In this document: piece after piece, positions 36,508 to 46,600 of the stretch
Numbering within the stretch: position 1 is the first letter of the stretch
How the letters are laid out: each line of letters starts with the position of its first letter
Assembly: GCA_020635275.1 (NCBI GenBank)
Contig: JACKAA010000004.1
Span: 186,001 to 250,000 of the forward strand
From: Ignavibacteriales bacterium
GTDB taxonomy: Bacteria > Bacteroidota > Ignavibacteria > Ignavibacteriales > Melioribacteraceae
Length of the DNA: 64,000 nucleotides
Direction of reading: 5' to 3'
The notes under the pieces: model-generated
Told to the model about the DNA's origin: nothing
What the model saw: the letters and a program-made list of their open reading frames with translations, nothing else
Database searches by the model: none
Program-made: the position numbers and the translations under genes

Positions 36508-38508
36508 ATGAAGACTCAAAAACAACAAAACGCATCGAGAAATTATTATAACCACTTAATTTTAGGTTTCGTAATTCTCTTTTTTACATCTTTTAACATT
36601 TTTGCTCAGCAAGAAGTTGAAGTAAAAGGTAATATTACTGAATTAGGAAGTGATTATTTAGTTGTACAAAATCTGCAATTTTTTGTAGATGGGAGCACGG
36701 AATTCCGTGATAAAAATAATAATGGATTCAGTTTTTCAACTCTTGAAGTTGGTCAATTAGTAGAAGTAAAAGGTTATAGTCGTGGAGATGGAACTTACCG
36801 CGCTGATAGAGTTAGTCCGGAAGATGATATTTCTGGAGAACATTCATCTGAATTTGAAGTAAAAGGTTATGTTACAAATTTAGGCGATAACTCAATTGAA
36901 TTAAACGGTTATGTTTTCTGGGTTAATGCAAATACAGAATATAAAGGAAGAAGCGGTTCAACATTTACTTTTACTCAAATTAGTGTTGGTGATTATCTAG
37001 AAATCAAATCATATAAGTCTGCTAATGGTGATTTGGTTGCTGTTAGAGTAAAAATGGAAGATGAACACGATGATAATCATCATGGTAATGAAGTTGAAAT
37101 AACCGGAAATATTGACAATATTCTTGAAAATAAAATTGTTTTGGGATCATGGGAATTTACAGTAAATGAGCTAACAATTATCATGGATAGAAACAAAACA
37201 TTAGTTTCATTTTTAGATTTAAATGTAAATGATTTTGTTGAAGTTAAGGCTTACAAACAAGTTGATGGATCATTTCTAGCTGTAAGAATTAAATATGAAG
37301 ACCATAGCGGTTTTGGTGAAAACAGCGAAATTGAAATAACTTCACAAATTGAAGCAATTGATGCCACATCACTAACTGTAAGAGGAATTACATTTAATTA
37401 TGACTTAAATACAACATTTTTAGATCATAACAGAATGGCTGTTGATGCAGCATCTTTTTCAGTTGGAATGTTGGTAGAAGTAAAGGGTTATAGAAATTCC
37501 GATGGTTCATATTATGCTTCAAGAGTTAAAATAGAAGATTTCTTTAACAATGAAGTTGAACTTAAAGGAAATATTGAAGAATTAACAGATTCATATATTA
37601 TAGTAAATACGGTTAAATTTTTGGTTAACAGTTCAACTGCAGTTTTAGATAATAACAATAATTCAATAGTTTATTCTTCTTTAACTATTGGACAATTAGT
37701 TGAAATAAAAGGTTATAAAACTAATGGAACAGATTTAACCGCAGTAAAAATAAAAATAGAAGATGGGGAAGACGTAGAACTTTATGGAAGCATCACAGCA
37801 ATTTTCCCAACATATTTTGAACTTGATGGGTTAGCAATAAATGTTGATAATGCAACAAGTTATCTAAATCACTTAAATCAAAATATTAGTTATTCTGATC
37901 TGCAAGTTGGTTATTTTGTTGAAGTAAAATATATCGTTAATCCAGATGGATCAGCTAAAGCAATAAGAGTAAAAATTGAAGATAGACCTGGATTTATGAC
38001 AGTAATTGGTTCAATTGGATCAGTTTCAAACTCAAATATTCAAGTTGAATTATCAGATTTCCAAATAAATGAATCAACCGTTGTATTAGATAAAAGCTAT
38101 AACGTTATATCTGCAAATGATTTAACATCTGGTAATGAAGTAACAATTTGGGTTGATGCTTCAGTAACATCTAGTCCGGTTGTATTGCAAATTTTATCTA
38201 AAACAAATTCAGTTACATCAACAAAAAATGATGCAGTAATTTCTAAAACTTTTGAATTGCATCAAAATTATCCAAATCCTTTTAACCCAACAACAAACAT
38301 TTCGTTTTCTTTACAGAATAGTGAATTCGTTAGCTTAAAAGTGTTTAACGCAATTGGTCAAGAAGTTAAAACTTTAGTAAGTGAAAATATGTCTGCGGGA
38401 GCACACACTGTAACATTTAATGCTTCTGATTTAACATCAGGTGTTTATTTCTACAGATTAGAAAGTGGAAATACAGTAAGCATCAAAAAAATGATGTTAA
38501 TGAAGTAA
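36508..38508 (+). CDS. T9SS-exported protein with seven DUF5666-like repeats
   Basis: This 666-residue protein has a signal peptide (residues 1-34, ending IFAQQ) and a type A T9SS sorting domain at the end (about residues 578-666: LHQNYPNPFNPTTNISFSLQ, NAIGQEVKTL, SGVYFYRLESGN). Between them are seven tandem repeats of about 75 residues. Each opens like VEVKGNITEL and most close like VGQLVEVKGY-x-DGSYxAxRVKxED, which is the DUF5666 pattern. Such repeats form small beta-barrels; their ligand is not known. The protein is acidic and has no catalytic motif. A strong Shine-Dalgarno (CGGAGG) and the ECF-type promoter upstream suggest high output under control of the sigma factor at 42092. A hairpin terminator follows. 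Confidence 0.85.
   Translation: MKTQKQQNASRNYYNHLILGFVILFFTSFNIFAQQEVEVKGNITELGSDYLVVQNLQFFVDGSTEFRDKNNNGFSFSTLEVGQLVEVKGYSRGDGTYRADRVSPEDDISGEHSSEFEVKGYVTNLGDNSIELNGYVFWVNANTEYKGRSGSTFTFTQISVGDYLEIKSYKSANGDLVAVRVKMEDEHDDNHHGNEVEITGNIDNILENKIVLGSWEFTVNELTIIMDRNKTLVSFLDLNVNDFVEVKAYKQVDGSFLAVRIKYEDHSGFGENSEIEITSQIEAIDATSLTVRGITFNYDLNTTFLDHNRMAVDAASFSVGMLVEVKGYRNSDGSYYASRVKIEDFFNNEVELKGNIEELTDSYIIVNTVKFLVNSSTAVLDNNNNSIVYSSLTIGQLVEIKGYKTNGTDLTAVKIKIEDGEDVELYGSITAIFPTYFELDGLAINVDNATSYLNHLNQNISYSDLQVGYFVEVKYIVNPDGSAKAIRVKIEDRPGFMTVIGSIGSVSNSNIQVELSDFQINESTVVLDKSYNVISANDLTSGNEVTIWVDASVTSSPVVLQILSKTNSVTSTKNDAVISKTFELHQNYPNPFNPTTNISFSLQNSEFVSLKVFNAIGQEVKTLVSENMSAGAHTVTFNASDLTSGVYFYRLESGNTVSIKKMMLMK
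36616..38197 (+). repeat. Seven tandem DUF5666-type repeats inside the 36508 gene
   Basis: Repeats begin at the peptide phrases VEVKGNITEL, FEVKGYVTNL, VEITGNIDNI, IEITSQIEAI, VELKGNIEEL, VELYGSITAI and MTVIGSIGSV. They are related at protein level but well diverged, so the array is old and not prone to simple slippage. Boundaries are approximate. Confidence 0.75.
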
Positions 38509-38533
38509 GCATCTATCAAAAATAAACAATATG

Positions 38534-38563
38534 GAGAGTGGTTTCTTTAAATCACTCTCTTTT
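38534..38563 (+). terminator. Rho-independent terminator after the DUF5666-repeat gene
   Basis: An 11-bp stem GAGAGTGGTTT / AAATCACTCTC (one G-T pair) with a 4-base loop is followed by TTTT. It lies 26 bp after the stop codon, so the gene is probably a single-gene transcript. Confidence 0.85.
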
Positions 38564-38701
38564 GTATTCTATAAACACTTTTTTAATAAAATTAAAAACA
38601 ACCTAAATTACTATATAAAATAAAAGCTAATAAGTGTTAACTAAAATATTATCAAAATTTGAACTTAATAATTTATCCTCAACAACAATTACTTTAAAAT
38701 A

Positions 38702-39385
38702 ATGATACTAAAATATTCACGTTCCGATAAAAGAATCTACAAAGATTTAGGCACAGTAAAAATGCATTGTTTAGTAAAGGACAAAAATAGAAATAAAGAT
38801 AATTTCTTTTTTATTTTAAATGATATCAAGATTTTTGAAAATTCTAATTATCAATCTCGAATAGCAAACAAATCCGATGTTATAATTCTTCCATTAGATC
38901 ATAGACTTAATTTATTTAATGATGGAGAATTTTTAGATTCACTTAATTTAAATGAAATACATGTTCTCTTAAAATCAAATAATAACAATATTACTATTCA
39001 TAATCCGAATAAGCATTTAGCAAGTTTTCTTGAAATTAGATTGCCTTCAAAAAATTATTGTAACCAATTGGTCCATTATAGAAAATATTATAACCCTCAA
39101 GAAAAGTTAAACAAATTTCAAGAAGTTGTTAAATCGGCAGCGAATGAAGACTTAAAAACTTCTACTAATTTTAATGTTTTTATTGCACAAATTGAAAATC
39201 AAAAAAAGATTAATTATATAGTAAAATCTAATTTCTCGGAAGTTTGTATCACAAATATTTCTGGAATTATATGCATTAACGGGTATAGATTAGGAGCCAG
39301 AGATTCATTATGGATGCGTGGAATTGATGAATTCCTAATTGAGGCTGAAGTATTGAGTAATCTTTTATTAATTGATTTGTTTTAA
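38702..39385 (+). CDS. Divergent pirin/YhaK-like bicupin protein
   Basis: This is a 227-residue cytoplasmic protein made almost wholly of beta strands. The order of phrases suggests a degenerate pirin or YhaK-type double cupin: ANKSDVIILPLDHRL, then LASFLEIRLPSK at the end of the first cupin, and ISGIICINGYRLGARDSLWM then LLLIDLF at the end of the second. The usual metal-binding histidines of pirin (HPH region) are not evident, so it may not bind metal. It has no signal peptide, no close neighbour on the same strand, and is separated from the GIY-YIG gene by 24 bp in a tail-to-tail arrangement. Assignment is by fold impression only. Confidence 0.45.
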   Translation: MILKYSRSDKRIYKDLGTVKMHCLVKDKNRNKDNFFFILNDIKIFENSNYQSRIANKSDVIILPLDHRLNLFNDGEFLDSLNLNEIHVLLKSNNNNITIHNPNKHLASFLEIRLPSKNYCNQLVHYRKYYNPQEKLNKFQEVVKSAANEDLKTSTNFNVFIAQIENQKKINYIVKSNFSEVCITNISGIICINGYRLGARDSLWMRGIDEFLIEAEVLSNLLLIDLF

Positions 39386-39409
39386 TTACTGAATTTTCAA
39401 TAAACTTTT

Positions 39410-40249
39410 TTATTTCTTTCTATGGATTTCATCCAAAGTTTTACCATTTTTGTATTTCCAGTCTACCCAACCATTAGAACTTCTTGCTAGAACTGTACCG
39501 GAAGCTGCACTTGGCGATTGGAATAAATAATCAGAGGTAAATTTATATACTTCGTTTTCTTTTTTCAAAATGCCGGAATCTATTAGTCGCTTACGCATGT
39601 TAATTAACCAAACTGCAGCGGTTTTCACTTCTTTTACATTTGCAATAGAACCAGAAAAAACCAGTAATCCTTCATCTGTAAACTGACCAATTGCGGAGGC
39701 ATCTTTCCCTTTGCAATAAACAAAATCAGTTTTGTGTAAGGACTTAATTTCATCAAAAATAGGGAAGCCCAAGGTTGATACAAGAACTTTAATTGTATCA
39801 AAATTATCATTAAGATCTGCTTCCATCCACTCTGCTACAAAAGGCATTGTTGGAACTGTATTGTTATCGAATCTATATCTGCCTATTCTTTCTGCCTCTT
39901 TATACATATATGATTCTAAAAATTTGATATGAGTTTTTGTGAAATAATGAGTTTTAGAAATAATTACAATTGCGTAATTCCAAAAATCTTTTGAGTTATT
40001 ATGCTGTTTTAACCTGACTTTGCAATCCTCGGCTTCACCAATATATAAAATTGGTTTGGCTTCGTCTTCAGGGTTACCTATTAAAAAATAAACGCCAACG
40101 TTACTTAATTCATTACGAGTTAAAATAAAGTCTAACTTAGATCTTGGAATTAGTATAGCTTGGACAGTTCTACTTGTAATTTCAGCAATTTTAACACTTC
40201 GCGGATTTCCATCTGGTAAAAAGATTTGTATTGTTTTACCTATTGTCAT
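39410..40249 (-). CDS. GIY-YIG nuclease-domain protein with DUF4357
   Basis: This protein of about 279 residues has an N-terminal part (about 45-140) with the GIY-YIG signature as VGVYFLIG followed by ILYIGEAEDCKVRLKQH. The C-terminal part (about 215-279) has the DUF4357 phrase SPSAASGTVLARSSNGWVDWK. Proteins of this make-up are common in bacteria as lone genes near restriction systems or islands. The nuclease motif is present, but their biological role is not settled. The start at 40249 is chosen because GAGGAAA lies just before that ATG; an ATG at 40261 would add four residues but has no ribosome site. No signal peptide is present, so it should be cytoplasmic. Confidence 0.85.
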   Translation of the reverse strand: MTIGKTIQIFLPDGNPRSVKIAEITSRTVQAILIPRSKLDFILTRNELSNVGVYFLIGNPEDEAKPILYIGEAEDCKVRLKQHNNSKDFWNYAIVIISKTHYFTKTHIKFLESYMYKEAERIGRYRFDNNTVPTMPFVAEWMEADLNDNFDTIKVLVSTLGFPIFDEIKSLHKTDFVYCKGKDASAIGQFTDEGLLVFSGSIANVKEVKTAAVWLINMRKRLIDSGILKKENEVYKFTSDYLFQSPSAASGTVLARSSNGWVDWKYKNGKTLDEIHRKK

Positions 40250-40370
40250 AATTTTCCTCATTAATTATTGACAACAAAATCAAGTACTTAATATAATAAA
40301 TTCTTCATAATTAAATTTTTAATAAAATATAAAGTTGGAAAGAACAACAAATAATTTCTAATTTGAAGTA

Positions 40371-40415
40371 AATAAAAAACCTCTAACTTATTATAATAGA
40401 ATGAATTAGAGGTTT
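40371..40415 (-). terminator. Rho-independent terminator after the minus-strand T9SS gene
   Basis: Read on the minus strand, the stem AAACCTCTAA / TTAGAGGTTT (40415-40406 with 40386-40377) is perfect over 10 bp and runs into TTTTTTATTT. It begins 25 bp after the stop codon of the 40440-42029 gene and separates it from the GIY-YIG gene further downstream. Confidence 0.85.
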
Positions 40416-40439
40416 AAGGTAAAATGATATTTTACAAAA

Positions 40440-42029
40440 CTACTTTAATAGTATAGCTTTATGGATTGAAATATTTTGAGAACTTTCTAATCTAATAAAA
40501 TAAACACCCGAACTTAAATTACTGCCATCAAAAGTGAAATAATGTAAGCCGGTTTTTAGGTTTCCATCATAAATTGTTTCGACTTTTTCACCCAAAATGT
40601 TTAATACATTAATTGTAATTCTTTCTTCTTCAGGTAGGAAAAGTTGAACATTTGTGCTCGGATTAAACGGATTTGGATAATTTTGAAATAAGATTGGAGC
40701 ATTGGGAATTTTAGATTCAGAGTTAATTGAATTAACCAAGAAATTTATTTCAATACTGTTTAATGAAGTTTTGGTCAAATCAATTGTGTAGGTTTCTTCA
40801 CTCTCATAATCAAAATTGCCAAATTGATATGCAATCAATTTATAATTTCCAAAAGGAAGATTTATAATATTAAAATTGCCTAATGAATCGGCGAAAGAAT
40901 AATTTGTAAAAGTATTGTTATCAACATTTTTGGCAAATACAATAAAATCAGAATTTAGTGCTGGTTGCGAATTTATAAAAATTTGTCCATTTAATTTTCC
41001 AGCTCCATAAGCTGAATCGCGCACAACAAAAATATCTTTATTAATAATTCCGTTATCTATAAAAACAGAATCAGCATCTTGCCACAAAATTGCTGGTAAA
41101 TTTTCATCGTTTGCATAAGATGGAGTGTAGAAATCCGGAAAAGCCTGAATGTAGTAAAATCCCGGTTCAATTATATTTTCAAACGAGAAAGTTCCATCTG
41201 TTTGAATTTTTGTTGAGTAGGTAAAATCATTATTTAAATTTGCCGAAAAGGCTGATCTTTTAGTTGGTGTGTGTTTTCCTTTTCTAACTACAATAATCCC
41301 TTTTCTAACTGCTGCGGTTGAAATGTAATCAAATACGTTGCCAGTAAAAACACTATTTGTTTCAAGAATTTTTTCAATTTTCCAACTAATTGAGGTCGTA
41401 GAATCATGATCAACATAAAATTGATTTGCATCATAAATATCAAACTTATTTTTGTAGTAAGTAAAATAAAATCCTTCTTTTAGTGCTGAGGCAGTATAAA
41501 AACCTTCGGGCAAAATTTTAGTAAAATTTCCGTTAATATCTGTTAAAAGAGAATCATACAAATATTGTCCATCTCTAAAAATATAGATTTTAGTATTTTC
41601 TACTGATAAACTATTATTTTGAATTTGTCCGGTTAATGTCCCATATTTTTCATCATCATCAAAAAATCTAATTCTAACTCTTAAATTTTGATCCTTAACC
41701 GGATTAGAAGTAAAAAATGAAATTGTATCTGTAGTATCGGCGGTTGTTACAGTAAAATAATTTGTTAAGGTAACATCCATATTTATTGAATCATCGGGAA
41801 TAATTTGGATGGGAAATTCAATCGGTTTATCAAAAGTAATAAAAAATAAATTCTGCTTGAATGCTATTGAATTGATTGTTAAAATATCCTTTCCTTTATT
41901 GAAAAGTGTAACAGATTCAATTCTGTGGAATTCATCTTTAAAATCCACATTTGATGGTTTTATATCTAATTCGCCTTGTGCGAACAAAATTGTGCTAAAA
42001 CTTAAAAGTATTAAAATTAGAGTTTTCAT
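40440..42029 (-). CDS. T9SS-exported protein with carboxypeptidase-regulatory-like domains
   Basis: This 529-residue protein has a signal peptide (residues 1-17, ILFAQ) and a type A T9SS sorting domain at the C-terminus (about 440-529: LFQNYPNPFNPSTNVQLFLP, NILGEKVETI, SSGVYFIRLES). Residues 20-130 look like an abnormal-spindle/ASPM-type or DUF1573-like beta-sandwich (IKPSNVDFKDEFHRIESVTLFN). Three carboxypeptidase-regulatory-like sandwiches follow (for example GTLTGQIQNN with FYTASALKEGFYF, and GKLNGQIFINSQ with YKLIAYQFGNF). It is most likely a cell-surface structural or adhesive protein. It is divergent from the ECF sigma gene and has an ECF-type promoter 29 bp before its start. This suggests it is a direct target of that sigma factor. 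Confidence 0.82.
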   Translation of the reverse strand: MKTLILILLSFSTILFAQGELDIKPSNVDFKDEFHRIESVTLFNKGKDILTINSIAFKQNLFFITFDKPIEFPIQIIPDDSINMDVTLTNYFTVTTADTTDTISFFTSNPVKDQNLRVRIRFFDDDEKYGTLTGQIQNNSLSVENTKIYIFRDGQYLYDSLLTDINGNFTKILPEGFYTASALKEGFYFTYYKNKFDIYDANQFYVDHDSTTSISWKIEKILETNSVFTGNVFDYISTAAVRKGIIVVRKGKHTPTKRSAFSANLNNDFTYSTKIQTDGTFSFENIIEPGFYYIQAFPDFYTPSYANDENLPAILWQDADSVFIDNGIINKDIFVVRDSAYGAGKLNGQIFINSQPALNSDFIVFAKNVDNNTFTNYSFADSLGNFNIINLPFGNYKLIAYQFGNFDYESEETYTIDLTKTSLNSIEINFLVNSINSESKIPNAPILFQNYPNPFNPSTNVQLFLPEEERITINVLNILGEKVETIYDGNLKTGLHYFTFDGSNLSSGVYFIRLESSQNISIHKAILLK

Positions 42030-42057
42030 ATAAAAATTTATTTGTGATTTTTATATT

Positions 42058-42087
42058 ATTAGTATTCAAATTAAGTAAAAAGTGACA
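42058..42087 (-). promoter_or_regulatory. ECF-sigma-type promoter C, minus strand, before the T9SS gene
   Basis: On the minus strand, TGTCACTTTTT (42087-42077) and ATACTAAT (42065-42058) are separated by 11 bases, one fewer than in copies A and B. It points toward the ATG at 42029, with a predicted leader of about 20 nt. Its upstream box ends 5 bases before the start of the sigma gene, so sigma binding could also affect expression of that gene. Confidence 0.68.
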
Positions 42088-42091
42088 TTTT

Positions 42092-42652
42092 TTGTTGAAA
42101 AAAAAATCATATCATTATTCTAACTTTTCTAAAGATGAATTAAATGAGCTTTTAGAGAAAAGTAAAAATGGCGAAAGTCAGTCATTTACTTCACTTTCTT
42201 CCATTATTCGGGAAATATCATTTACATATTTTGAATCGAAATATAAGTTAGGAAAATTAAATTCCACTGACGATGCAGAAGATTTGGCTCAAAATATTTA
42301 TATCACATTTTCTAAACAATACCAAAATATTGATAAAATTGAGTTCTGGCTTAGGAAAGTTTTATTTCTCACATTTGTAAACTTTTATAAAAAGAATCAG
42401 AAACAAAATCATTTTGAGTTTAATGAAGAATTTTATGAGCAAAAGGAAGAAAGTGATTTTGGTGAAAATGTTGATACGCAAAAAATTGTGGAAATTATAA
42501 ATCAGCTTGATGAAAAAAAACAGACAATTATCAAATTAAGATTTTGGGGCGGACTAAAATTTTCTGAAATTGCTGAAAAAATTGAAGGAAACGAACCGGC
42601 AGTAAAGAAAATGTTTTATCGGACAATTGAAGAATTAAAGAAAAAACTTTGA
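42092..42652 (+). CDS. ECF-type RNA polymerase sigma factor
   Basis: This is a 186-residue sigma-70 family protein with only regions 2 and 4. Region 2 is about residues 30-100 (STDDAEDLAQNIYITFSKQYQNIDKIEFWLRKVL). Region 4 is about 128-186 (EIINQLDEKKQTIIKLRFWGGLKFSEIAEKIEGNEPAVKKMFYRTIEELKK), with the recognition helix in its last third. No ATG exists near the start; two adjacent TTG codons (42092, 42095) follow an in-frame stop at 42083, and no Shine-Dalgarno is visible. It is followed by an anti-sigma gene and a CHAT protease gene. The three matching bipartite promoters at 36437, 42087 and 42653 are its likely targets. Confidence 0.88.
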   Translation: MLKKKSYHYSNFSKDELNELLEKSKNGESQSFTSLSSIIREISFTYFESKYKLGKLNSTDDAEDLAQNIYITFSKQYQNIDKIEFWLRKVLFLTFVNFYKKNQKQNHFEFNEEFYEQKEESDFGENVDTQKIVEIINQLDEKKQTIIKLRFWGGLKFSEIAEKIEGNEPAVKKMFYRTIEELKKKL

Positions 42653-42683
42653 TGTCACTTTTTAATGAATTGCAAATACTAAT
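42653..42683 (+). promoter_or_regulatory. ECF-sigma-type promoter B, before the anti-sigma/CHAT pair
   Basis: TGTCACTTTTT begins at 42653, the first base after the sigma gene's stop codon, and ATACTAAT lies at 42676-42683 after 12 bases. The anti-sigma ATG is at 42708. Besides the boxes, TTG in the spacer and C-x-GTA after the -10 box are shared with copy A. The arrangement would give sigma-dependent production of its own inhibitor and of the protease. Confidence 0.72.
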
Positions 42684-42707
42684 ACAGTATAACAAAGAGT
42701 TTGAGAA

Positions 42708-43685
42708 ATGGAAAATAATTTAGAAATATACGATCTTCTGGAAAAGGAAGAACTTACGAGTGAAGAAAAAGTAAAATTTGAGAAATTGATTTCTGAAAAT
42801 CCGGAAATTTCTGAGTTTGCAGATTTTTACAGAAATGTTAAAAATGTTGTAAAAAATTCTTCTCACATTGATTTGGATTTGCTTGGTGAATATGTTCTTT
42901 ATCAATCTTCAAATGAATTTTCTGATGTTGTAATTTCTAAAGTTGCACCAAAAATTGAAACTCATTTAAGAGCTTGCAATGATTGCATGAAAAATTATAA
43001 AATGCTCAGCGAAGAATATCAAGATGTAAATGATTTTGTGGAAAATTCAATAATAGAAAAGCCGGTAATTACACAAACCAAAATAGATTTTAATCCGACT
43101 TCAATTTTTCAAAATTCTATTTATAAATATGCATCAGCATTTGCGGCTATTCTAATTATATATGCGGGCGCTTTAGTTTTTTCAAATATTTCGATTACCA
43201 ATTATCAATCTAAAGTTTTAGAATTTGAATCTGATTTGAATTTTAATTTTAATTCAAGAGGCAGAACTACTGAACAATTTTTAATTGCAATTTCTGAAAT
43301 GGAAAAGGGAAATGAAGAAAATGCAATTGTCGCTTTACAAAATGATTTGAACGAAAACAGTAATTCTCAAACAATTTTTTATTCACATTTTATTCTTGGT
43401 CAAATTTATTTGCAAAAAGCTTCAAATGATTTTCTTGGAATAAAATTGGGATTTGATGAAAACTCACTAAACAATAGCATTAGTGAGTTCAATAAAGTAA
43501 TTCAAACAAATCAAGATCAGAGATTTGCGAATATTAATTTAGATGCAAAATATTTTATTGGTCAGGCTAACTTACTTTTGGAAAATATTGAAGAAGCAAA
43601 ACAAAACTTAAATGAAGTTGTTGATCAAAAAGGTAAATATCTTTCTCAAGCAAAAGAGTTGTTAAATGAAATTGAAGGTGAATAA
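42708..43685 (+). CDS. Membrane-bound anti-sigma factor with zinc-type motif and TPR-like tail
   Basis: This is a 325-residue single-pass membrane protein. The cytoplasmic N-terminal part carries His86-x3-Cys90-x2-Cys93 (HLRACNDC), the signature of zinc-associated anti-sigma (zf-HC2/ZAS) domains that hold an ECF sigma factor. The membrane helix is residues 141-160 (YASAFAAILIIYAGALVFSN). The outer part, about 185-325, has TPR-like helical pairs (HFILGQIYLQKAS, AKYFIGQANLLLENIEEAKQNL). It probably binds the sigma factor at 42092 and uses the outer part to sense a signal or a partner. Its stop overlaps the next gene's ATG by one base (TAATG), so the two products are translationally coupled. Confidence 0.82.
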   Translation: MENNLEIYDLLEKEELTSEEKVKFEKLISENPEISEFADFYRNVKNVVKNSSHIDLDLLGEYVLYQSSNEFSDVVISKVAPKIETHLRACNDCMKNYKMLSEEYQDVNDFVENSIIEKPVITQTKIDFNPTSIFQNSIYKYASAFAAILIIYAGALVFSNISITNYQSKVLEFESDLNFNFNSRGRTTEQFLIAISEMEKGNEENAIVALQNDLNENSNSQTIFYSHFILGQIYLQKASNDFLGIKLGFDENSLNNSISEFNKVIQTNQDQRFANINLDAKYFIGQANLLLENIEEAKQNLNEVVDQKGKYLSQAKELLNEIEGE

Positions 43686-46600
43686 TGTTCCGTTCAATAA
43701 TTTTAACAATTATAATTTTGCTTTCTATTTGTGCAGAAAGTTTTAACGCACAAAAAATCAGAAATGTAAAATCAGAAATTTCTCAAAAGGGAATAACTGA
43801 ATCAAATTTTAATTCCTATCTAAATTATTTATTAAACTCACAAATAAATTTTGATGAAGAAAAGAAATTTGTAAATCAAAATATTAAAAATAATTTACAG
43901 CAAAATTTCGCCGAAGCTATAATTCTAAAGAAGCAGAAAAAATTTAATGAAGCTTTTAAGAAAATAATTTTACAATTAGATAAGAAGAAAAAGGATTTTA
44001 AATTTTATCAAGAATTAGTATGGCTTGCAAAAGCAAATGATAAACATACGCTGTTAAATAATGCAGAAATAAATTCAGAAGATAAAAATCTTTTAAATGG
44101 ATTGATCAATTACAATAAAGGGAATTACGAAAAATCTCTAAAAGATTTAAATGAATTTGAAGAACAAAATAAATCAACTTTTGAAATTTACTTTTACAAA
44201 TCTTACTGCCTGCGGTATTTGGGTGATTATCAAAATGCACTTCTTGAGTTAAACAAATCTGAGAAACTTTTAGATTCCAACTCATTTCATCTTTCACAAA
44301 TATCAAACGCAAAGGGAAGTCTTTATTATTTGTCTGATAATTATGAGAAAGCCAAAATCTTTTTTCAAAATGCTAATAATCATTCAAAGAAATTTGAAAA
44401 TAATATTGAACAAATAAAATCCTTAATAAACTTAGCAATTTTAGAAGATGAAAATGGTCAGCTGTATGAAGCTAGAAAACTATTGACCGATGCAAATAAA
44501 ATTGCAAAAAATATTAATGCTTTTGATTTGATTGGAACAATAAATTCTGAACTTGGCGTTTCTTACACTTATGATGATCAATTAACAAAAGCTGAAACTC
44601 ATTATAAAATTGCACTTGAGGAATTTAATTTAATAAATCAATTGGATAGAATTTCTGTGCTTCATAATAATTTGGGTAAAATCTATTTGACTATGTTCAG
44701 TTATAATTCGGCACTTGAGCAATTTGAGTTTGGACTTAAATCTGCAAAAGAAAATAAGCGGTCGAAAATTCTAAACTTAATTTCACTTGGAGATGTTTAT
44801 TCTAATTTATCCAATTATTCAAAAGCATTAAAATATTATGAAGATGCAAAAAATCTTTCAAAGGAAATAAAAGAAATTACACTTGAGTTTGAAGTTGAAA
44901 TGGGTTTGGGAATTCTTGAATATAATTTGGGAAGATATAAAAACTCTTTGCGAACTTTTAACAATGCAAAAAAACTAATTAGCAAAAATGAAAATCCATT
45001 TTTATATGCAAACGTTCTTCACAAAATTGGCGTGAATGAATTTACATTAAACAATTTTAACAAAGCCGAAAATAATTTTCTTGAATCATCTGAGTTGTCT
45101 CAAAATCTTGGAGATATTTACACTGAGTTAACAACTAAACTTGATTTAGCAAATCTTTATTTTGAGAATAAACAAATTGCAAAAGCAGAAAAATTAGTTA
45201 AATCAATTCAGCCAATAATAAATGATTATAATCTGGAATATCTTTTTACTGAAAGTAAATTTATTTCTGTTAAAATATTATTAAAAAAAAATCAAAATGA
45301 GTTGGCTAAAAAAGAATTGTTAAATGTTGCTGAGTTAAGCAAAAAATTAAATGAATATAGTTTGCAAATAGAAGCCAATTATGGGTTAGCAAAAATATTA
45401 TCTTCACAAAATAAAATTGAAATTGCAGAAAAATACTATTTGGAAGCACTAAATTTAATTGAAGAAAACTCAAATGAATTGTTCAATAATCAGAATATTC
45501 AGATATCACACTTTTCTAAATATGATGAAATTTATTCTGCTGTTACTGAATTTTATATAACAAATAACAACTTTAAGAAAGCATTTGAAATTATTGATAA
45601 TTCACGATCACGTAATACTTTTCAGAATTTATTATTTCACAAACTTTCAGCAAATAGTGAAGATAAGAATTTGCTGAATAAATATTTTGAATTGAATTGG
45701 CAGAATAAAAATTTAAGTTCAGAGGAAAGTAAAGATTCATTAGCTGCAGAAATGGAAAAGCTGAAAGAAAAATTCAAGAAAGCAAATCCAACTTTGCAAA
45801 ATTATTTTGAAAGTAATTCAAGAAGTAATATTGCAGATAAACAAAATAGTTTAAAGGAAGATGAAGCTTTTGTTACAATTTATATTGATGATGAAAGCAC
45901 ACAATTTTTTACTGTTTCAAATTCTGAAATAACGATTGAAAAAATAAATGTTGGTAGAAATGAAATTGTAAAATTGATTTCAGAAATATCTCCTTATTAT
46001 TCTAGTGATTCCACAACCACAGAAATAATTTTTAACCAAGATTTATTTGCTTACAACTCAAAAAAATCAAATGAACTTTACCAAAAAGTTTTCAAGAAAT
46101 TGTTTGATCAAATGGAGAAGAAAAAAATAATACTTTCACTTCCAAATGAATTATTGAATTTTCCACTTGAAACTTTAGTCACAAATTTTAATTCAGAAAA
46201 CAGTGCTTACGAATATGACAAAATGAATTATTTAATTGAGCAATTTGAAATTTCTTATTCGCCATCTTTAAATATATTTTCAACATTACAGAAAGTTAAA
46301 GAAAATGAGTACGCTAACAATTTATTAGTCGGTGATCCAATTGTTGATAACAATGATTTTTATGTTAGTTTCAGAAGTTCAATTATAAATGAAAATCCTG
46401 GTTTCAGCAGAAGTATTAAGCTTAATCCACTTAAGTATAGTGAAGAAGAAATAAATTCAATCAGCTCAATTTTAGAGAATTCAGAAAATTTGATTTCGCA
46501 AGAAGCGACCGAAAATAATTTTAAGAAATTTGCGCCAAACAGTAATATAATTCATATTTCGAGTCATTCATTTTTAATTGATCAGCAGCCGTTTATAGTT

